A DNA stretch of 41,717 nt from positions 1 through 41,717 of the IMG/VR virus record IMGVR_UViG_3300042691_033319. One strand, given 5' to 3'. Position 1 is the first letter of the stretch; each line of letters starts with the position of its first letter. The notes beneath the pieces were generated by a model, which saw only the letters and a list, made by a program, of their open reading frames with translations, did not search any database and had not been told where the DNA came from. This document shows, one piece after another, positions 15,186-25,900 of this stretch. Source of the DNA: a virus. Position numbers and translations under genes: made by a program.

Positions 15186-18100
15186 TATTGATTACATAAA
15201 ATTTCAAAGTTTATCCCTATATTCAATTTGAAGTTAATCCCTGATTCTGAAACAGAACATACCTCATTATAAATAACTACGGTTTCACTATCAGTTAAAT
15301 AATAGTTATATCCATAATTTTTTAAATCATCTAATGAAATAATTAAAGCATCGTAATAATCGTCAATACTCGGAGTACTGAATCCTGGCGTAGAGTATCC
15401 AATACCATCATAAAAAGAATTTTTAACAACGCTAATTCCATCAACAGATAAATCAACGAACCATTCTGTCTGTAATCCATCTAATAGACAATCATTTAGT
15501 GCATAACCGTTAGAGGTTAAATATTGAGTTAACAATACACCTAAAACTCCTGTCATTCCTTGAATTTGCGGATTAGTTGCCCAAGGATAAATAGGGCATT
15601 CTACCGCCTCAATAGGACAATCATAAGTAAATAAATTGGTTACTAATGAACATGGTTTACATGGTATAGGTATTAATTTACATCCTTCTTGTCTTCTCCA
15701 CACAAACTTTTGTCTGTGGAAAGCCGAGTTTTCCAATTTTGTCCCTGTGTTCCAAATTGTAGTTGCAGGAATCATTTGTTCAACTAATCTTATCCAATAA
15801 TCTCCTATACCATTCACATAATCCATCATTGTTCGATATGTGAAATTGTTGTTAGGTACATTTATTGCTTGACCTGATTCCAAATATTTCCAATATATTG
15901 ACTCTAAGGTAGGGTATCCACCTGTTTTACCATTAGATGAAAACTGTCTGTTTCTAACATTAATCATGTTCTTCCAAAAACTTTGGGCGAACTCAAAGAA
16001 TGTTTTTCTTTTTGGTTGTGGGTTAATTTCAGTCCAATCCACCCCTCCTCTTCTTGGATATGGTGAATATGGGTCAGGATTACAATATGTTGGGGGTACG
16101 TAATTCAAACCTTCATTTGGTATTGGGTAATTGAATTGTCTTGACATGAACCAAACATCATAGACTAAACCTTGAGCAGGATTCATAAACAAATCAACGT
16201 TTTTAACATTAAGAACTAATTTATCATTCTCTACAATGTATCTTGCGGTAAATGAACTGTCTAAATTACTTCTTAGACCTACTTCATTATCAACCCAACT
16301 TTTATTATTATCTATAGTAGGAGTTAGATGATATCCCAAACTCATGAATGGGAATTTTCTAAATCTATTTAAATATATTTGTCCGTAGGTGTATGGTATC
16401 AAAGTTGTTTGGAAGTTGGGGTTATTTCCCACAAACACACTATTGGTTATATCTACCTCTTCAGGGGCTCTATGTTGTGGTGTTTGTTCAAACCATCCAC
16501 TACCTTTTTGGAAAAAGAAATCCTCACTATCAGGTGGTGCACTAGGATATCCTAAATTATCCATAGGATATTCGTCAATAGTTATATTAACATCTTGGAA
16601 ATCACTTGTTGTTGTGAATCCTGTGTATTGTTGTCCAAATATTGAAAACAAATTTGTCGTTTCTAAAATTGGTATTTGTTCAACATATGTTCCTCCTGAT
16701 ATTTGTACAAACTGTGAATTAAATTGAGATAGGTTTATTGCTTGGTCAGCAACATAAACATATTCATTAAATTCAACTAAAGCTTCTGGAGCCCCTATCA
16801 ATCTTAATAAAACCTCAATTGATTTTCTTGTACCTTTAGACTTAAATAAAAATGCGGAATTAAGAATTAAGTTTCTATAGAACTGATAATTTAATTCATC
16901 AGGTGTGGTTTGTTTAGATACACCAGGATAAACAGATTTACTATAATTTTTTTCACCAAAAACAGAAGTTAAAAATTGTTCGTTAGAGATTGGTGATACA
17001 TTAGTTGCCCATCCTAAAGTTTGGGCTAAATTTTTTAATAATTGTGATGGTATATCATTACCGACATTGTAATTAACCGAATTCATAAAAGAAAGTGCGG
17101 TTATAAATTTCAAAGTTTCATCAAAACTTCTACCATAAAGTTGTAAAACCTTTTCAGTTTTTTGACCAACGGTATCAAACTCTTTAAATGCACCTGTTGT
17201 TAAAAATCTAGAAACTAAGTTTGTTTTATATTCATCGTAAGATTCTGCAACATTATTTAATGTTGTGATGTAATTTGCGAATGATTGGGTAATAATATCA
17301 ATATTCCATTCACCGCTCTTTGGCCATGTAATTTGTAAATTTTCAACATAATATGAACCGTCTTCAGCTTCTCGAGGAACTTTAAAAGTACAAGTATAAA
17401 CAGGAATTACATTTCTATTTAAAAGAAAATTCTCAACTTGGTCAAATTCTTCATTAAAGACTTTGTTAACCTCAAAATCATTTGGTCGAATGACAAACGA
17501 CTCGTTAAAAAGACTTTGTCCTGAGAATGGATTTCCTTGGACATATATCTTTAGAGTTCCACTTGAGTTACTACTTGTTGGTATTAAACCTGTAACGGTG
17601 TATCCTGTACCAAATAGATATAAAGAGTACTTGGCAAAATTAACCGTCATATCCCTTAATGGAGAAACTTGGATTTCTTTTAGAGATAAATTTCTGGTTG
17701 AATTTACTGTGAAATCAACATCAAATGGGTTTCTTAATCTACTAATATTTAACTCAAATGATGTTTCATTATTTTGTTGGTTATAAATAATATTTTCAGC
17801 GGTAGGTCCTGTTGTATAATCTAAACCTAAATAAGTAGATTCTAAACCGCCAGGGAAATAACTAATAATTGTAGTGATAGATTCTGATAATCTTTTAACT
17901 AAAGAACCGTACTGAGTAAAATTAGTAATTTGACTTAAATCATAATTTGGATAAACTTTAAAATTATTTTCAACTATCGCTTTAGATTGATTAATACTAT
18001 CAATCCCCATTGATTCTAAACTAATAGGGTTTGAAAAAGTTCCTGTGGTAAATGTTCTGTTCACCTTTTCATTAGCAGAACTAATGAACTCAAAATTACC

Positions 18101-18208
18101 TTGCGTAAGTCCTCCTCCAGCAACTAATTGTAAACCAACTAAGTTATCTGAAAAAGTCCCTTCACCTGAAGCGGTTTGTGGTGGACATGTATATTTAACT
18201 ACCGCCAT
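15185..18208 (-). CDS. Baseplate wedge/tail protein with a tail-protein-I-like segment
   Basis: A 1007-residue virion protein without membrane or signal segments. Residues about 350-490 are helical and carry the pattern '[20 protein letters not shown]', then '[12 protein letters not shown]' and '[19 protein letters not shown]'. This resembles the region of P2 gpI / tail protein I proteins where a 'GT...ai..ll..lg' helix is conserved. The C-terminal ~350 residues are beta-rich, with many Tyr/Trp/Pro and two Cys pairs ('[13 protein letters not shown]'). The length and operon position with gp6- and gp25-like genes suggest a large wedge or peripheral baseplate subunit, comparable in size to T4 gp7, although I cannot claim homology to gp7. 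The gene overlaps both neighbours by one base, suggesting translational coupling. Confidence 0.6.
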   Translation of the reverse strand: MAVVKYTCPPQTASGEGTFSDNLVGLQLVAGGGLTQGNFEFISSANEKVNRTFTTGTFSNPISLESMGIDSINQSKAIVENNFKVYPNYDLSQITNFTQYGSLVKRLSESITTIISYFPGGLESTYLGLDYTTGPTAENIIYNQQNNETSFELNISRLRNPFDVDFTVNSTRNLSLKEIQVSPLRDMTVNFAKYSLYLFGTGYTVTGLIPTSSNSSGTLKIYVQGNPFSGQSLFNESFVIRPNDFEVNKVFNEEFDQVENFLLNRNVIPVYTCTFKVPREAEDGSYYVENLQITWPKSGEWNIDIITQSFANYITTLNNVAESYDEYKTNLVSRFLTTGAFKEFDTVGQKTEKVLQLYGRSFDETLKFITALSFMNSVNYNVGNDIPSQLLKNLAQTLGWATNVSPISNEQFLTSVFGEKNYSKSVYPGVSKQTTPDELNYQFYRNLILNSAFLFKSKGTRKSIEVLLRLIGAPEALVEFNEYVYVADQAINLSQFNSQFVQISGGTYVEQIPILETTNLFSIFGQQYTGFTTTSDFQDVNITIDEYPMDNLGYPSAPPDSEDFFFQKGSGWFEQTPQHRAPEEVDITNSVFVGNNPNFQTTLIPYTYGQIYLNRFRKFPFMSLGYHLTPTIDNNKSWVDNEVGLRSNLDSSFTARYIVENDKLVLNVKNVDLFMNPAQGLVYDVWFMSRQFNYPIPNEGLNYVPPTYCNPDPYSPYPRRGGVDWTEINPQPKRKTFFEFAQSFWKNMINVRNRQFSSNGKTGGYPTLESIYWKYLESGQAINVPNNNFTYRTMMDYVNGIGDYWIRLVEQMIPATTIWNTGTKLENSAFHRQKFVWRRQEGCKLIPIPCKPCSLVTNLFTYDCPIEAVECPIYPWATNPQIQGMTGVLGVLLTQYLTSNGYALNDCLLDGLQTEWFVDLSVDGISVVKNSFYDGIGYSTPGFSTPSIDDYYDALIISLDDLKNYGYNYYLTDSETVVIYNEVCSVSESGINFKLNIGINFEILCNQ

Positions 18209-19116
18209 TATTGTGTTATGTTTGTAAAGTTTTTACTAAAATCAATATTATCACCTCTATCTTCTCTAACCTCATATAGAAGCTCATTAAATTGGTCTCT
18301 AATTTCGTATAGATTGTATTGTCTATAGATATTGTTATCAGAATCATATAATGTGTAGATTCCGTCATCCATAGATTTAGTTTGATTACCAAACAATGCA
18401 ATCGCCAATGTAGAGAAGTCGTGTTCCGCAACTTCAATGTCTAAAGTTATTGGGTTGAAAAAAGTATTAGAAATTATTATGTCCTGGTCGGGTTGTCCAA
18501 TATATGGAATTGCATTTGGTTTGTTTGTTGGTGCTGATGAAGGTGTTAAAGTGCAAAATACAATATTAGTATTATTATCAGTATACCTATATCTAATCGC
18601 TTTCTGAGAAGTATTTGTAAGATTTTGTACTACAGGTTCACAGAAAAAAGAAGAAGTTATGATTCTGAAAAAGTTAGGTATTTTTGTACCGTCAGAATTC
18701 AAATATTCTATTCTAAATCCAACCAATCCTTGATTGACAAATTTGTTTCTATATTCAGAAGGAACTTGCGATATATCAACAACAATTCCTCTAACGTTAG
18801 GTAATGCAGACAAAACTCCACAATCCAAAATTTTAGTTCTGATTTGAGCTGGTCTAATATATAATGTATAAATTCCTAAACGATTAAATTGGTCTGATGG
18901 TAATGTGAGGTTATATAACCCACCCAATATTTCTATATTAGGATTACCACCTGTTTCACCATTATTAAAATAAGGTCTTAAAATAGATTTAGCATCTAAC
19001 TTTGTTAATACAAAATTTTCTGTTTCATCTCTAGTTGGTGTATAATTCAAAATTATCTCCACATCTTCTGGAGATACATCAGCGGGTCTTATTGTTCCAT
19101 ATGTTCCTGTTGCCAT
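18208..19116 (-). CDS. Tail/baseplate structural protein of unknown function
   Basis: A 302-residue protein that starts 'MATGTYGTIRPADVSPEDVEI'-like and is mostly beta-rich. A central part contains 'GGLYNLTLPSDQFNRLGIYT' and 'GVLSALPNVRGIVVDIS'. The C-terminal part has 'DDGIYTLYDSDNNIYRQYN', followed by a charged helix ('LYEIRDQFNELLYEVRED'). No family is recognised. It is tightly packed between two tail genes: its stop overlaps the start of the 1007-aa gene by one base and its ATG is one base from the upstream stop. It is therefore almost certainly part of the same virion assembly. No enzyme motif or membrane segment is visible. Confidence 0.6.
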   Translation of the reverse strand: MATGTYGTIRPADVSPEDVEIILNYTPTRDETENFVLTKLDAKSILRPYFNNGETGGNPNIEILGGLYNLTLPSDQFNRLGIYTLYIRPAQIRTKILDCGVLSALPNVRGIVVDISQVPSEYRNKFVNQGLVGFRIEYLNSDGTKIPNFFRIITSSFFCEPVVQNLTNTSQKAIRYRYTDNNTNIVFCTLTPSSAPTNKPNAIPYIGQPDQDIIISNTFFNPITLDIEVAEHDFSTLAIALFGNQTKSMDDGIYTLYDSDNNIYRQYNLYEIRDQFNELLYEVREDRGDNIDFSKNFTNITQ

Positions 19117-19117
19117 A

Positions 19118-20302
19118 TTATATAATATTAATTATGTTAAAAAATTTGTATCCATACTTTTCAAGGTCTCCAACATTATCGACTTCTCCTAGTCTCTGAA
19201 CTCTCTCAAATGCCGAATTCTTTCCTCTTTCTATAAATACATTAGATTGTATTTCTGCCTCATCAATTACGTTAAGTAATACCTCATTTTTTGTTATTGC
19301 AGAACATACCAACCAATCAGGGGTAAAACCTGATGACTGAACCATAAATAAAGTAGTTCCGTCATTATAGTCGTAATAATCTATATCGTTTATTGTGTAA
19401 GCGGTATATAAACCATCTATTGACGGTCCCCAAAAAGTTCCCACAGATTGTGACGTTCCTGTCACTTGAACCCCTACTTTATATTTTCCCGCAAACCTTG
19501 TTGGGTCAAACTTACTACCCCATTGTTCTAAGTCAGTCACATAAGAATTTGTATAACCTGTGACTAAGAAAGGTACGGTTGTGTAATTGAAACTTGATTG
19601 TAAGTTTACATCACAAAAAGAATCTCCTGTAAACAAATAATCATACATTAAAGGTGTACCTGACCAACTTCCCCCTAAAGGAATAAAATAAGCAGTTCCA
19701 TTTGGGTTTGGTATTGGTAATAATGTTACAGGTATTTGGATTTCTTTTTGTATTACATTTAATCCCCATGGACTTGCTCCTGACATTGTAATAGTGTAAG
19801 TCCCATCTTGAATATATGTATGTGAATAGGACGTTGGCGCGGTGTTTGGGACAGACTCAATTGTCCCGTCTCCCCAATCAATACTGTAGGTTGAAAAGGC
19901 TAAGTATTTTTTTAATTCTAACTCAGAAGTATTGTAAAAATGAACTATGTAACTATTAAACGGGTCTCCTGAAAATAGGAAATTCGTCATAGTGTCTTTT
20001 TGTAAAACAAATCCATCAAAAACAGAATAATAACCAATATCTACAGTAGTTTCGGTTAAAAAAATTGGAACTGTTAGTCCTGTTAATAATGAGTTTCCGT
20101 TTGTTCCTCCTGAAAGTATATCAGTCATTGAGGAGTAAACATACGTATACCCTGTTACAGGCACAGTTGTAGTTGTTGTAGTTTCATTACAACAGAATTC
20201 ATCGGGAAACAATGATTGATTTCCTTGATTATAATCAACAACAAATAAATCGTTGCGGATTACTTCAGGAGATATTTTTATGTAATACCATCTACTATCC
20301 AT
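19118..20302 (-). CDS. Tail/baseplate protein carrying a PKD-like domain and poly-Thr linker
   Basis: A 394-residue protein. A short N-terminal arm ('MDSRWYYIKISPEVIRNDLF') leads to a Cys-Cys-Asn-Glu-poly-Thr linker (about 38-47). A beta-rich region follows, with a PKD-like unit at about 130-200 ('YSIDWGDGTIES' and 'SYSHTYIQDGTYTITMSG'). The C-terminal ~60 residues contain 'NVFIERGKNSAFERVQRLGE' and 'VDNVGDLEKYGYKFFNI', a compact charged segment that looks like an interaction or attachment region. The likely reading is a conserved tail component whose middle carries an inserted surface domain. It is one base downstream of the preceding gene's end region and co-directional with the other tail genes. 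PKD assignment is good; overall function is inferred from position. Confidence 0.62.
   Translation of the reverse strand: MDSRWYYIKISPEVIRNDLFVVDYNQGNQSLFPDEFCCNETTTTTTVPVTGYTYVYSSMTDILSGGTNGNSLLTGLTVPIFLTETTVDIGYYSVFDGFVLQKDTMTNFLFSGDPFNSYIVHFYNTSELELKKYLAFSTYSIDWGDGTIESVPNTAPTSYSHTYIQDGTYTITMSGASPWGLNVIQKEIQIPVTLLPIPNPNGTAYFIPLGGSWSGTPLMYDYLFTGDSFCDVNLQSSFNYTTVPFLVTGYTNSYVTDLEQWGSKFDPTRFAGKYKVGVQVTGTSQSVGTFWGPSIDGLYTAYTINDIDYYDYNDGTTLFMVQSSGFTPDWLVCSAITKNEVLLNVIDEAEIQSNVFIERGKNSAFERVQRLGEVDNVGDLEKYGYKFFNIINII
20160..20192 (-). repeat. Poly-Thr linker-coding tract
   Basis: The minus strand encodes Asn-Glu followed by six Thr codons near the N-terminus of the PKD-containing tail protein, the same linker style as in the giant fibre. 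Confidence 0.7.
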
Positions 20303-21123
20303 TATGGATTAATATATTCATACCATTTTATGGGATTTCCATTCCCTGTTCTATTATTCAAATAATCAAAAATTTGATACGTTTTTGTTGTATAATCCAA
20401 CTCGACTTTGTAATAAAAATATCTAGTACCATCAAATAGAAATTTGTTTGGTAAACTTGATTGTGGTTCATTCATCATTTTAACAAAGACTCCTAATCTT
20501 CCATCAAAAAATTTGGCGGTCATATAAAAGGTCGAAAGTTTCAAGTAATCAAAATTCTTTAACCAATAAATAAAAAATCCTTCTTTGTCCCCTACATAAT
20601 CCAAAAAATAAGAAGGTTTCCTTATTTGTACGATAGGTAATAAAGGTGAAACAGTTGCTGGTTCGGTACCTCCTTGTTGTACGGGAATTATTATTGTAAA
20701 ATAATTTATCTGACTTTGGCTATCAGGTGTGTCATAAAAGTCTAACTTAAAAAATGATTTAGTGAAAGGTTTTTCATAATAATAAACTTGAGTCGCACTA
20801 AACCCTGATGGTGTGGCGTTAGGGAATAAATAACTATTAACCCAGTCACTTGATGAGGTTGATGCAGTTACAGGTAATGAAGAGTTATAAAAATAAAAAT
20901 CATAATTAATAACTGTTTTTTCATTTACACCGTAATCTTTGTGAGCAAATCTCAATACTTCAAAATCCTCCGCAACACCAATAATATCTTTCAAAACTTC
21001 ATCTTCATAAAGTTCAATACTATCAGTTCTACCATAAAAATCCCAATTCATTTCAATAGGAATTGTTATAGTCTGATTCTCTGTCGGTCTTACTATTAAA
21101 TACTTATTACTCACAAGGGTCAA
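20302..21123 (-). CDS. Tail/baseplate structural protein of unknown function
   Basis: About 270 residues, aromatic- and beta-rich ('YFYYKVELDYTTKTYQIFDY'), with no cysteines and no membrane or signal segment. No family is recognised. The start is uncertain: the longest reading uses TTG at 21123, giving a 17-base overlap with the upstream gene; a GTG at 21114 overlaps it by only 8 bases and places the start codon next to the upstream TAA; the first in-frame ATG is about 24 residues in. I favour the GTG because such short overlaps are the rule in this operon. Its last base is shared with the first base of the next gene's ATG region, so translational coupling is likely. Virion role inferred from position. 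Confidence 0.58.
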   Translation of the reverse strand: MTLVSNKYLIVRPTENQTITIPIEMNWDFYGRTDSIELYEDEVLKDIIGVAEDFEVLRFAHKDYGVNEKTVINYDFYFYNSSLPVTASTSSSDWVNSYLFPNATPSGFSATQVYYYEKPFTKSFFKLDFYDTPDSQSQINYFTIIIPVQQGGTEPATVSPLLPIVQIRKPSYFLDYVGDKEGFFIYWLKNFDYLKLSTFYMTAKFFDGRLGVFVKMMNEPQSSLPNKFLFDGTRYFYYKVELDYTTKTYQIFDYLNNRTGNGNPIKWYEYINP

Positions 21124-22900
21124 TTGTTGGTTCTGCGATTATGTTGTTATCATTATAATTAGTTCCTTCTGAAATTATTCTAAAAATATAATCTCCATAA
21201 GGATAATGAGCACCGTTTAAAAATGGATAGTTTACGCCCAATCCATTAGTATCAATAAATCCATAAGGATACAAATCTCTCCAAACAAATAAATTTTTAG
21301 TTGTTGAGAAATATGAATAATTAGGAATTCCAACTACATTTTTCACATCTCCGTCTTCAATATAATCAGAATAAACTCTAGTTGTAACTAAATGATGTGG
21401 TTTATAATAATATCCTTTTTGATTTGCGTTATTTGAAGACCCTATATTGAAAGCAAATGGGTTAAAAGTAAATTTGTGATATATCTCTGAAATTACTCTT
21501 TCTTTCTGTTCATAATCATTCCACTCACAATAATCACCATCCAATGTGTCGTCAATTACTAAAGAATCCACATAGGTGAATACTAAACTTGTTCCACCAG
21601 GCCCTAAACCAGCACCTTGTGAAGTGGTGTAAGTACTCATAGGTATTCCAACGTCAGCATTTGAGTTAGTATTTGACCACCATACTGTTGGTTGGTTTGT
21701 TATAGGATTAGGTGTTAAATTAAACTCCCACCCTTGTTTCAATCCCTCATATCCTCCACTACCATTTTGCAATCCAAAAGTCCAACCAAAATAACCTCTC
21801 CAAATTACAGTAAAAAATAATTCACTTATTGGTCTTTGTTGATTATCGAGTAAAGGATTGATTAAAATATCTCTACTAAAAGAAAGTGTGTAAGATTGAG
21901 CACCCTCTTTAATTGAAACTCTCGCAGTTTGATTAGGGGTAAATCCACTACTTTCATATTTTTTACTAATACCAAAAATATTCTCTTCAAACCCCGCTTT
22001 AACCATAACCGCTTCTTCAGGATTTGTTAGTATTTTATGTCTTCTAACATAATATTTTGAAGTTGTATCAGATTCGTTATCGGCCAAAATAACTCTCTTG
22101 AAAGTTCCTGTGGTGTTAACATTGAATGTTGAGCCAACATAACCAACATTTATTATGTTGAACGTGTACTCATCACTTCCCGCAACCTCAGTTCCTAAAG
22201 AATCGACAATAAAGATATCAGTTCCATTATATGAAAAACTTAATTTAACATATTCACCAATAGACAATCCATGTTTAACTGGACATCTAAAGGAAATAAT
22301 ACCTAAACCATTAGGATTACTTTGTTCGATTATAAAAGGTATGCCATCGCCAGCAATCCAATTTAAGGTTATGTTAGTTTTTTTATCCAAATAATACATT
22401 TCTTTAGTAAAGTCATTTTCAAATGCGTAACTTGCATAGAAATTCCAATTGTAACTTGATGCACTTTTTGGAATAAACGTCAAATGATTATTTGGTGGTT
22501 GTGTATATCCAGGAACGTTAAAGTCATTTCTTATAAAATCGAATTCGTTGTACTGTGGTAAACCTGTCCATGACACTGCCGTTGCTCCGTTTAGACATTG
22601 GGCGTTTGCCGCAGCGTCAGAATTCAAATAATATAAATTATTTTCAAATGGTGGGTAATTAGTTTGTCCACTGTAAGAATTATTAAATAACATTGCAAAT
22701 TTACCTATTGGTCTAAAAATGTCAGAGTTTTGTCTTTCGTTATCGTAAACTTGCTCTAAGCCAACATCTATACTTCTATCAAATTCAGTTATTTCTTTAG
22801 TATTTTGAATTAAAGGAACTTGAAAAAATAAATTAGTGTCTGGAGCGGATTTATATCTTAACGAACCTAAAACAACTCTTGTATCAATTCTATTACCCAT
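21107..22900 (-). CDS. Tail/baseplate structural protein of unknown function
   Basis: A 597-residue protein that begins 'MGNRIDTRVVLGSLRYKSAP' and is rich in Tyr, Asn and beta-strand-like segments. The middle has a compact motif 'ISFRCPVKHGLSIGEYVKLS' (about 200-225), resembling a small beta-barrel unit. The C-terminal half contains 'PHHLVTTRVYSDYIEDGDVK' and 'LFVWRDLYPYGFIDTNG'. No catalytic signature, coiled coil or membrane segment is seen, and no family is recognised. It sits one base after the 1696-aa gene in the tail operon and overlaps the next gene, so it is very likely co-translated with them and part of the baseplate or its outer appendages. Confidence 0.6.
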   Translation of the reverse strand: MGNRIDTRVVLGSLRYKSAPDTNLFFQVPLIQNTKEITEFDRSIDVGLEQVYDNERQNSDIFRPIGKFAMLFNNSYSGQTNYPPFENNLYYLNSDAAANAQCLNGATAVSWTGLPQYNEFDFIRNDFNVPGYTQPPNNHLTFIPKSASSYNWNFYASYAFENDFTKEMYYLDKKTNITLNWIAGDGIPFIIEQSNPNGLGIISFRCPVKHGLSIGEYVKLSFSYNGTDIFIVDSLGTEVAGSDEYTFNIINVGYVGSTFNVNTTGTFKRVILADNESDTTSKYYVRRHKILTNPEEAVMVKAGFEENIFGISKKYESSGFTPNQTARVSIKEGAQSYTLSFSRDILINPLLDNQQRPISELFFTVIWRGYFGWTFGLQNGSGGYEGLKQGWEFNLTPNPITNQPTVWWSNTNSNADVGIPMSTYTTSQGAGLGPGGTSLVFTYVDSLVIDDTLDGDYCEWNDYEQKERVISEIYHKFTFNPFAFNIGSSNNANQKGYYYKPHHLVTTRVYSDYIEDGDVKNVVGIPNYSYFSTTKNLFVWRDLYPYGFIDTNGLGVNYPFLNGAHYPYGDYIFRIISEGTNYNDNNIIAEPTIDPCE

Positions 22901-22901
22901 C

Positions 22902-25900
22902 TTAGTCAGTTATTGTATCAAATTTTATCCATTGTTTAGCAAACCTATCAAATGCAGTTTTACCTTTTTTAAGTCCAAAATAGAAATGGAAAGGTGCTCC
23001 AACGGTAATTATTCTATCAGATGGACTAAATGGAGCGGCATTTGGGTCTTGAGTAGAAGGAGACCATGACAAATCATTAGTTATTGGGTCTACTGAGTAT
23101 ATGTATCCTTTAAAGTATTGTGTCTGAGTACTACCATTCGTTCTAAAATATCTTGATGTTGGTTGTAACCTATCCATTGACTGATATCTGTTTTGTAAAA
23201 ACGACGACCCTAACGGAGACGTATACCAATCATTTGATTGAGACCCAAAAATACTGTTTTGGCCAGGATTTTGTTTAATATCCCACTGATAAAACGGAAC
23301 TGTTTGCGAAAATACTCTGAAATAATTAAACGCACATGGGTCTGTTACAGTTGCGGTTGGTGAAATAATAGTTCTTTTTGGGGTTATAAAATCTCTTAAC
23401 TGAGTATCAGAAGAGTAAAATATACCAAAAACAACATCCTCATCATTAGCGTTTCCGAAATAAATTGGGTCTTGGGTAGGTACTGAAGGATAGTTAGCCG
23501 ATTCAAAATCCGCAATTCCCAACTCCGAACTTATAGATATCATCTGCGCATAATCACCATCAACAAAGTTTTTACTTCTTTGGTCAAAGTAGGTTAGAAC
23601 ATTAGCACCACCACCTCCGAAAAGTGATTCCAAAAATTTAGTATTTGTAAGTCGATTCAAAATGAAAAGATTCAAAATGTCTTCAACGTCAGTAAAAGAA
23701 GTTTCATTTAATCTGTTAACTACGTATCCATCATAATCATCAGACATAATTAGTTCTTGTAAATAGAAAGACCTAGGCCCTAAATCCATTATAGTTGTCG
23801 GATATTTTAAATTCCTATTGTTTCCACCGTAATTACCAAACACTCCTGAAGGCGGGTCTGAACCAATAAAATTAGTACCATCATAAGGACTACTTCTATA
23901 GTAGAAATTATTTGTTGGATGTAGGTATACCGTGTCTCTACAATAAACAGAATATGGTTGATTAGGATTTGGTGAGGTTGGACTTGTGAAAAATCTATCA
24001 TTTTTAAATGAAAATGCGTATAACGTTCCATTTATCCAACTATTAGTAAAGACGTGAGACCATACATTTCTACATGCCGCAAACGTTATTTGTATCCTTG
24101 ATGACCACTCGGTTAACAACTTAAAGTCTTTTCCATTAACCAAAGTACCCAAAATAGATGATACCAAAATATAACATCCATTTTCAAAAATAGACCTTCC
24201 TTCAACACCATTTTCGTAACATGAAGCTGGTCTTGAAAAGTATGATACTTCACCATTAGGTAGTGAGTAATAACATTCTAAAGGAATCATGTTACCACAG
24301 TTGAATGTGTTTAACACGTTATTAGGGTCAGGTAAATCTTGATTGTTCTCCAATCCTTCTTGAGGGTCTCCTGCAGTAGGGGTATTAGAAGATTGTGGTT
24401 CGTTTTGAGATGTTCCGTCATCTTCTAAATAATATACACTAAAATTAGGATTACCATGTAAAGCAAGACTATTGTTTAGTAGATTAGTTGTGGTCGTTGA
24501 GGTAGGTAATCTATCAGACCTCATAACAATTTGATTGTTAGTCACTGTTACGTTATTGTTAAATGTAAATGGTGTTACAGTGTAACTAGGTGCGTATAAA
24601 TAACCTGTTTGTGTAATAGGTCCTCCAAATGGAATCGAACTGTTTTGTAAGAACACAGAACCACCTTCAACAATCTCATTAACAAAATAACCTCTAGTAT
24701 CTGTAGACGTGTTTTGAACGGGTGAGTAGAAATTACATGGTATTGTCGTTACCAAATTAGTGTACTGAATTGTAAAACCGTTATAAGGTGACAAGAAATT
24801 TTTCACTCTAGCTCCATAAGTACCACTAAAATTACATGGTAACCCTAAGTTTCCTGGCGCTCCTCCAGGATTGAATGTTGAAGTTGTTCCATCTAAACTT
24901 GAATAATAACTTGGTAAAGTAGATGTGAAAGCGGTAAAGGTTGCTCCCGTACCTCCAACTGATGGTTGGAAATGAAATGAATCATAATATAGATTTAAAC
25001 CTGTAGAGTTTGACGTATCTGTAACTGTAGTGTCGGCAACCATGTTTGTATGAGACACTGATTTATAACTCCCTTGAATCGGATAATTCATTTTATAATC
25101 CCCTGTTACAACAAATTGTCCTGAGTTGTGATAAAAATTATATCCAAATAAAATACTTAAGTCATATGTATGTTGTCTTCTTGACGTATTAGGGTCAACC
25201 CCTCTAACTAAAAATACAATTCCTTGGTTTCCAGAGTCATTGAAGTAGGACATAGGATTTGTTGTACTTGGTGCTTGTAACCAACATCCACTACTATCAA
25301 CAACATTATATAACATGGTGTTATTGAGGATTCTATTCAAAAGTGAGTTTGCATTTGAGAGGTTAGAATCTGACGAAAATGAACTATATGTCATTGCAGT
25401 TATAACTTGGAAATATTCCATGTCCATACCAAATTTATGGTACGTAGCATCATCAACGTCTTGAGTAATTATGTAATTAGAATGTGAAGGACTTATTGTT
25501 CCGACACCTGTTGGGTCCGCATAACTAATTTGTATTGGGGTAGGTCCTATGTTTATTGAGGTACCTGTCATGGACGATGTACCAAATTGATTCCAACTTG
25601 TAAAACCTGTTAAGTTTAAATCTTGACTTAATTCAGGATTCTGAAAAGTTATAATTTTACCCTGTGTAAACTTAGGAAGCTGGGATGGGACTACTGAAAG
25701 TGCAATTACGTTATCTAAATGCCATTTATCTGATGGTAATGGAGTAGGTGACGTTGGAGCAATGTTAACGTTAGACTCAAATGTAACTCGTATTTTATTT
25801 ACCCCTCCACCAGGATTATTTGAATTCGCATCAAAATACTTCGCTTTATTATTAAACAAATTTAATCTTTCAGGAATTGTTAAACTGTTAGTGAATATAT

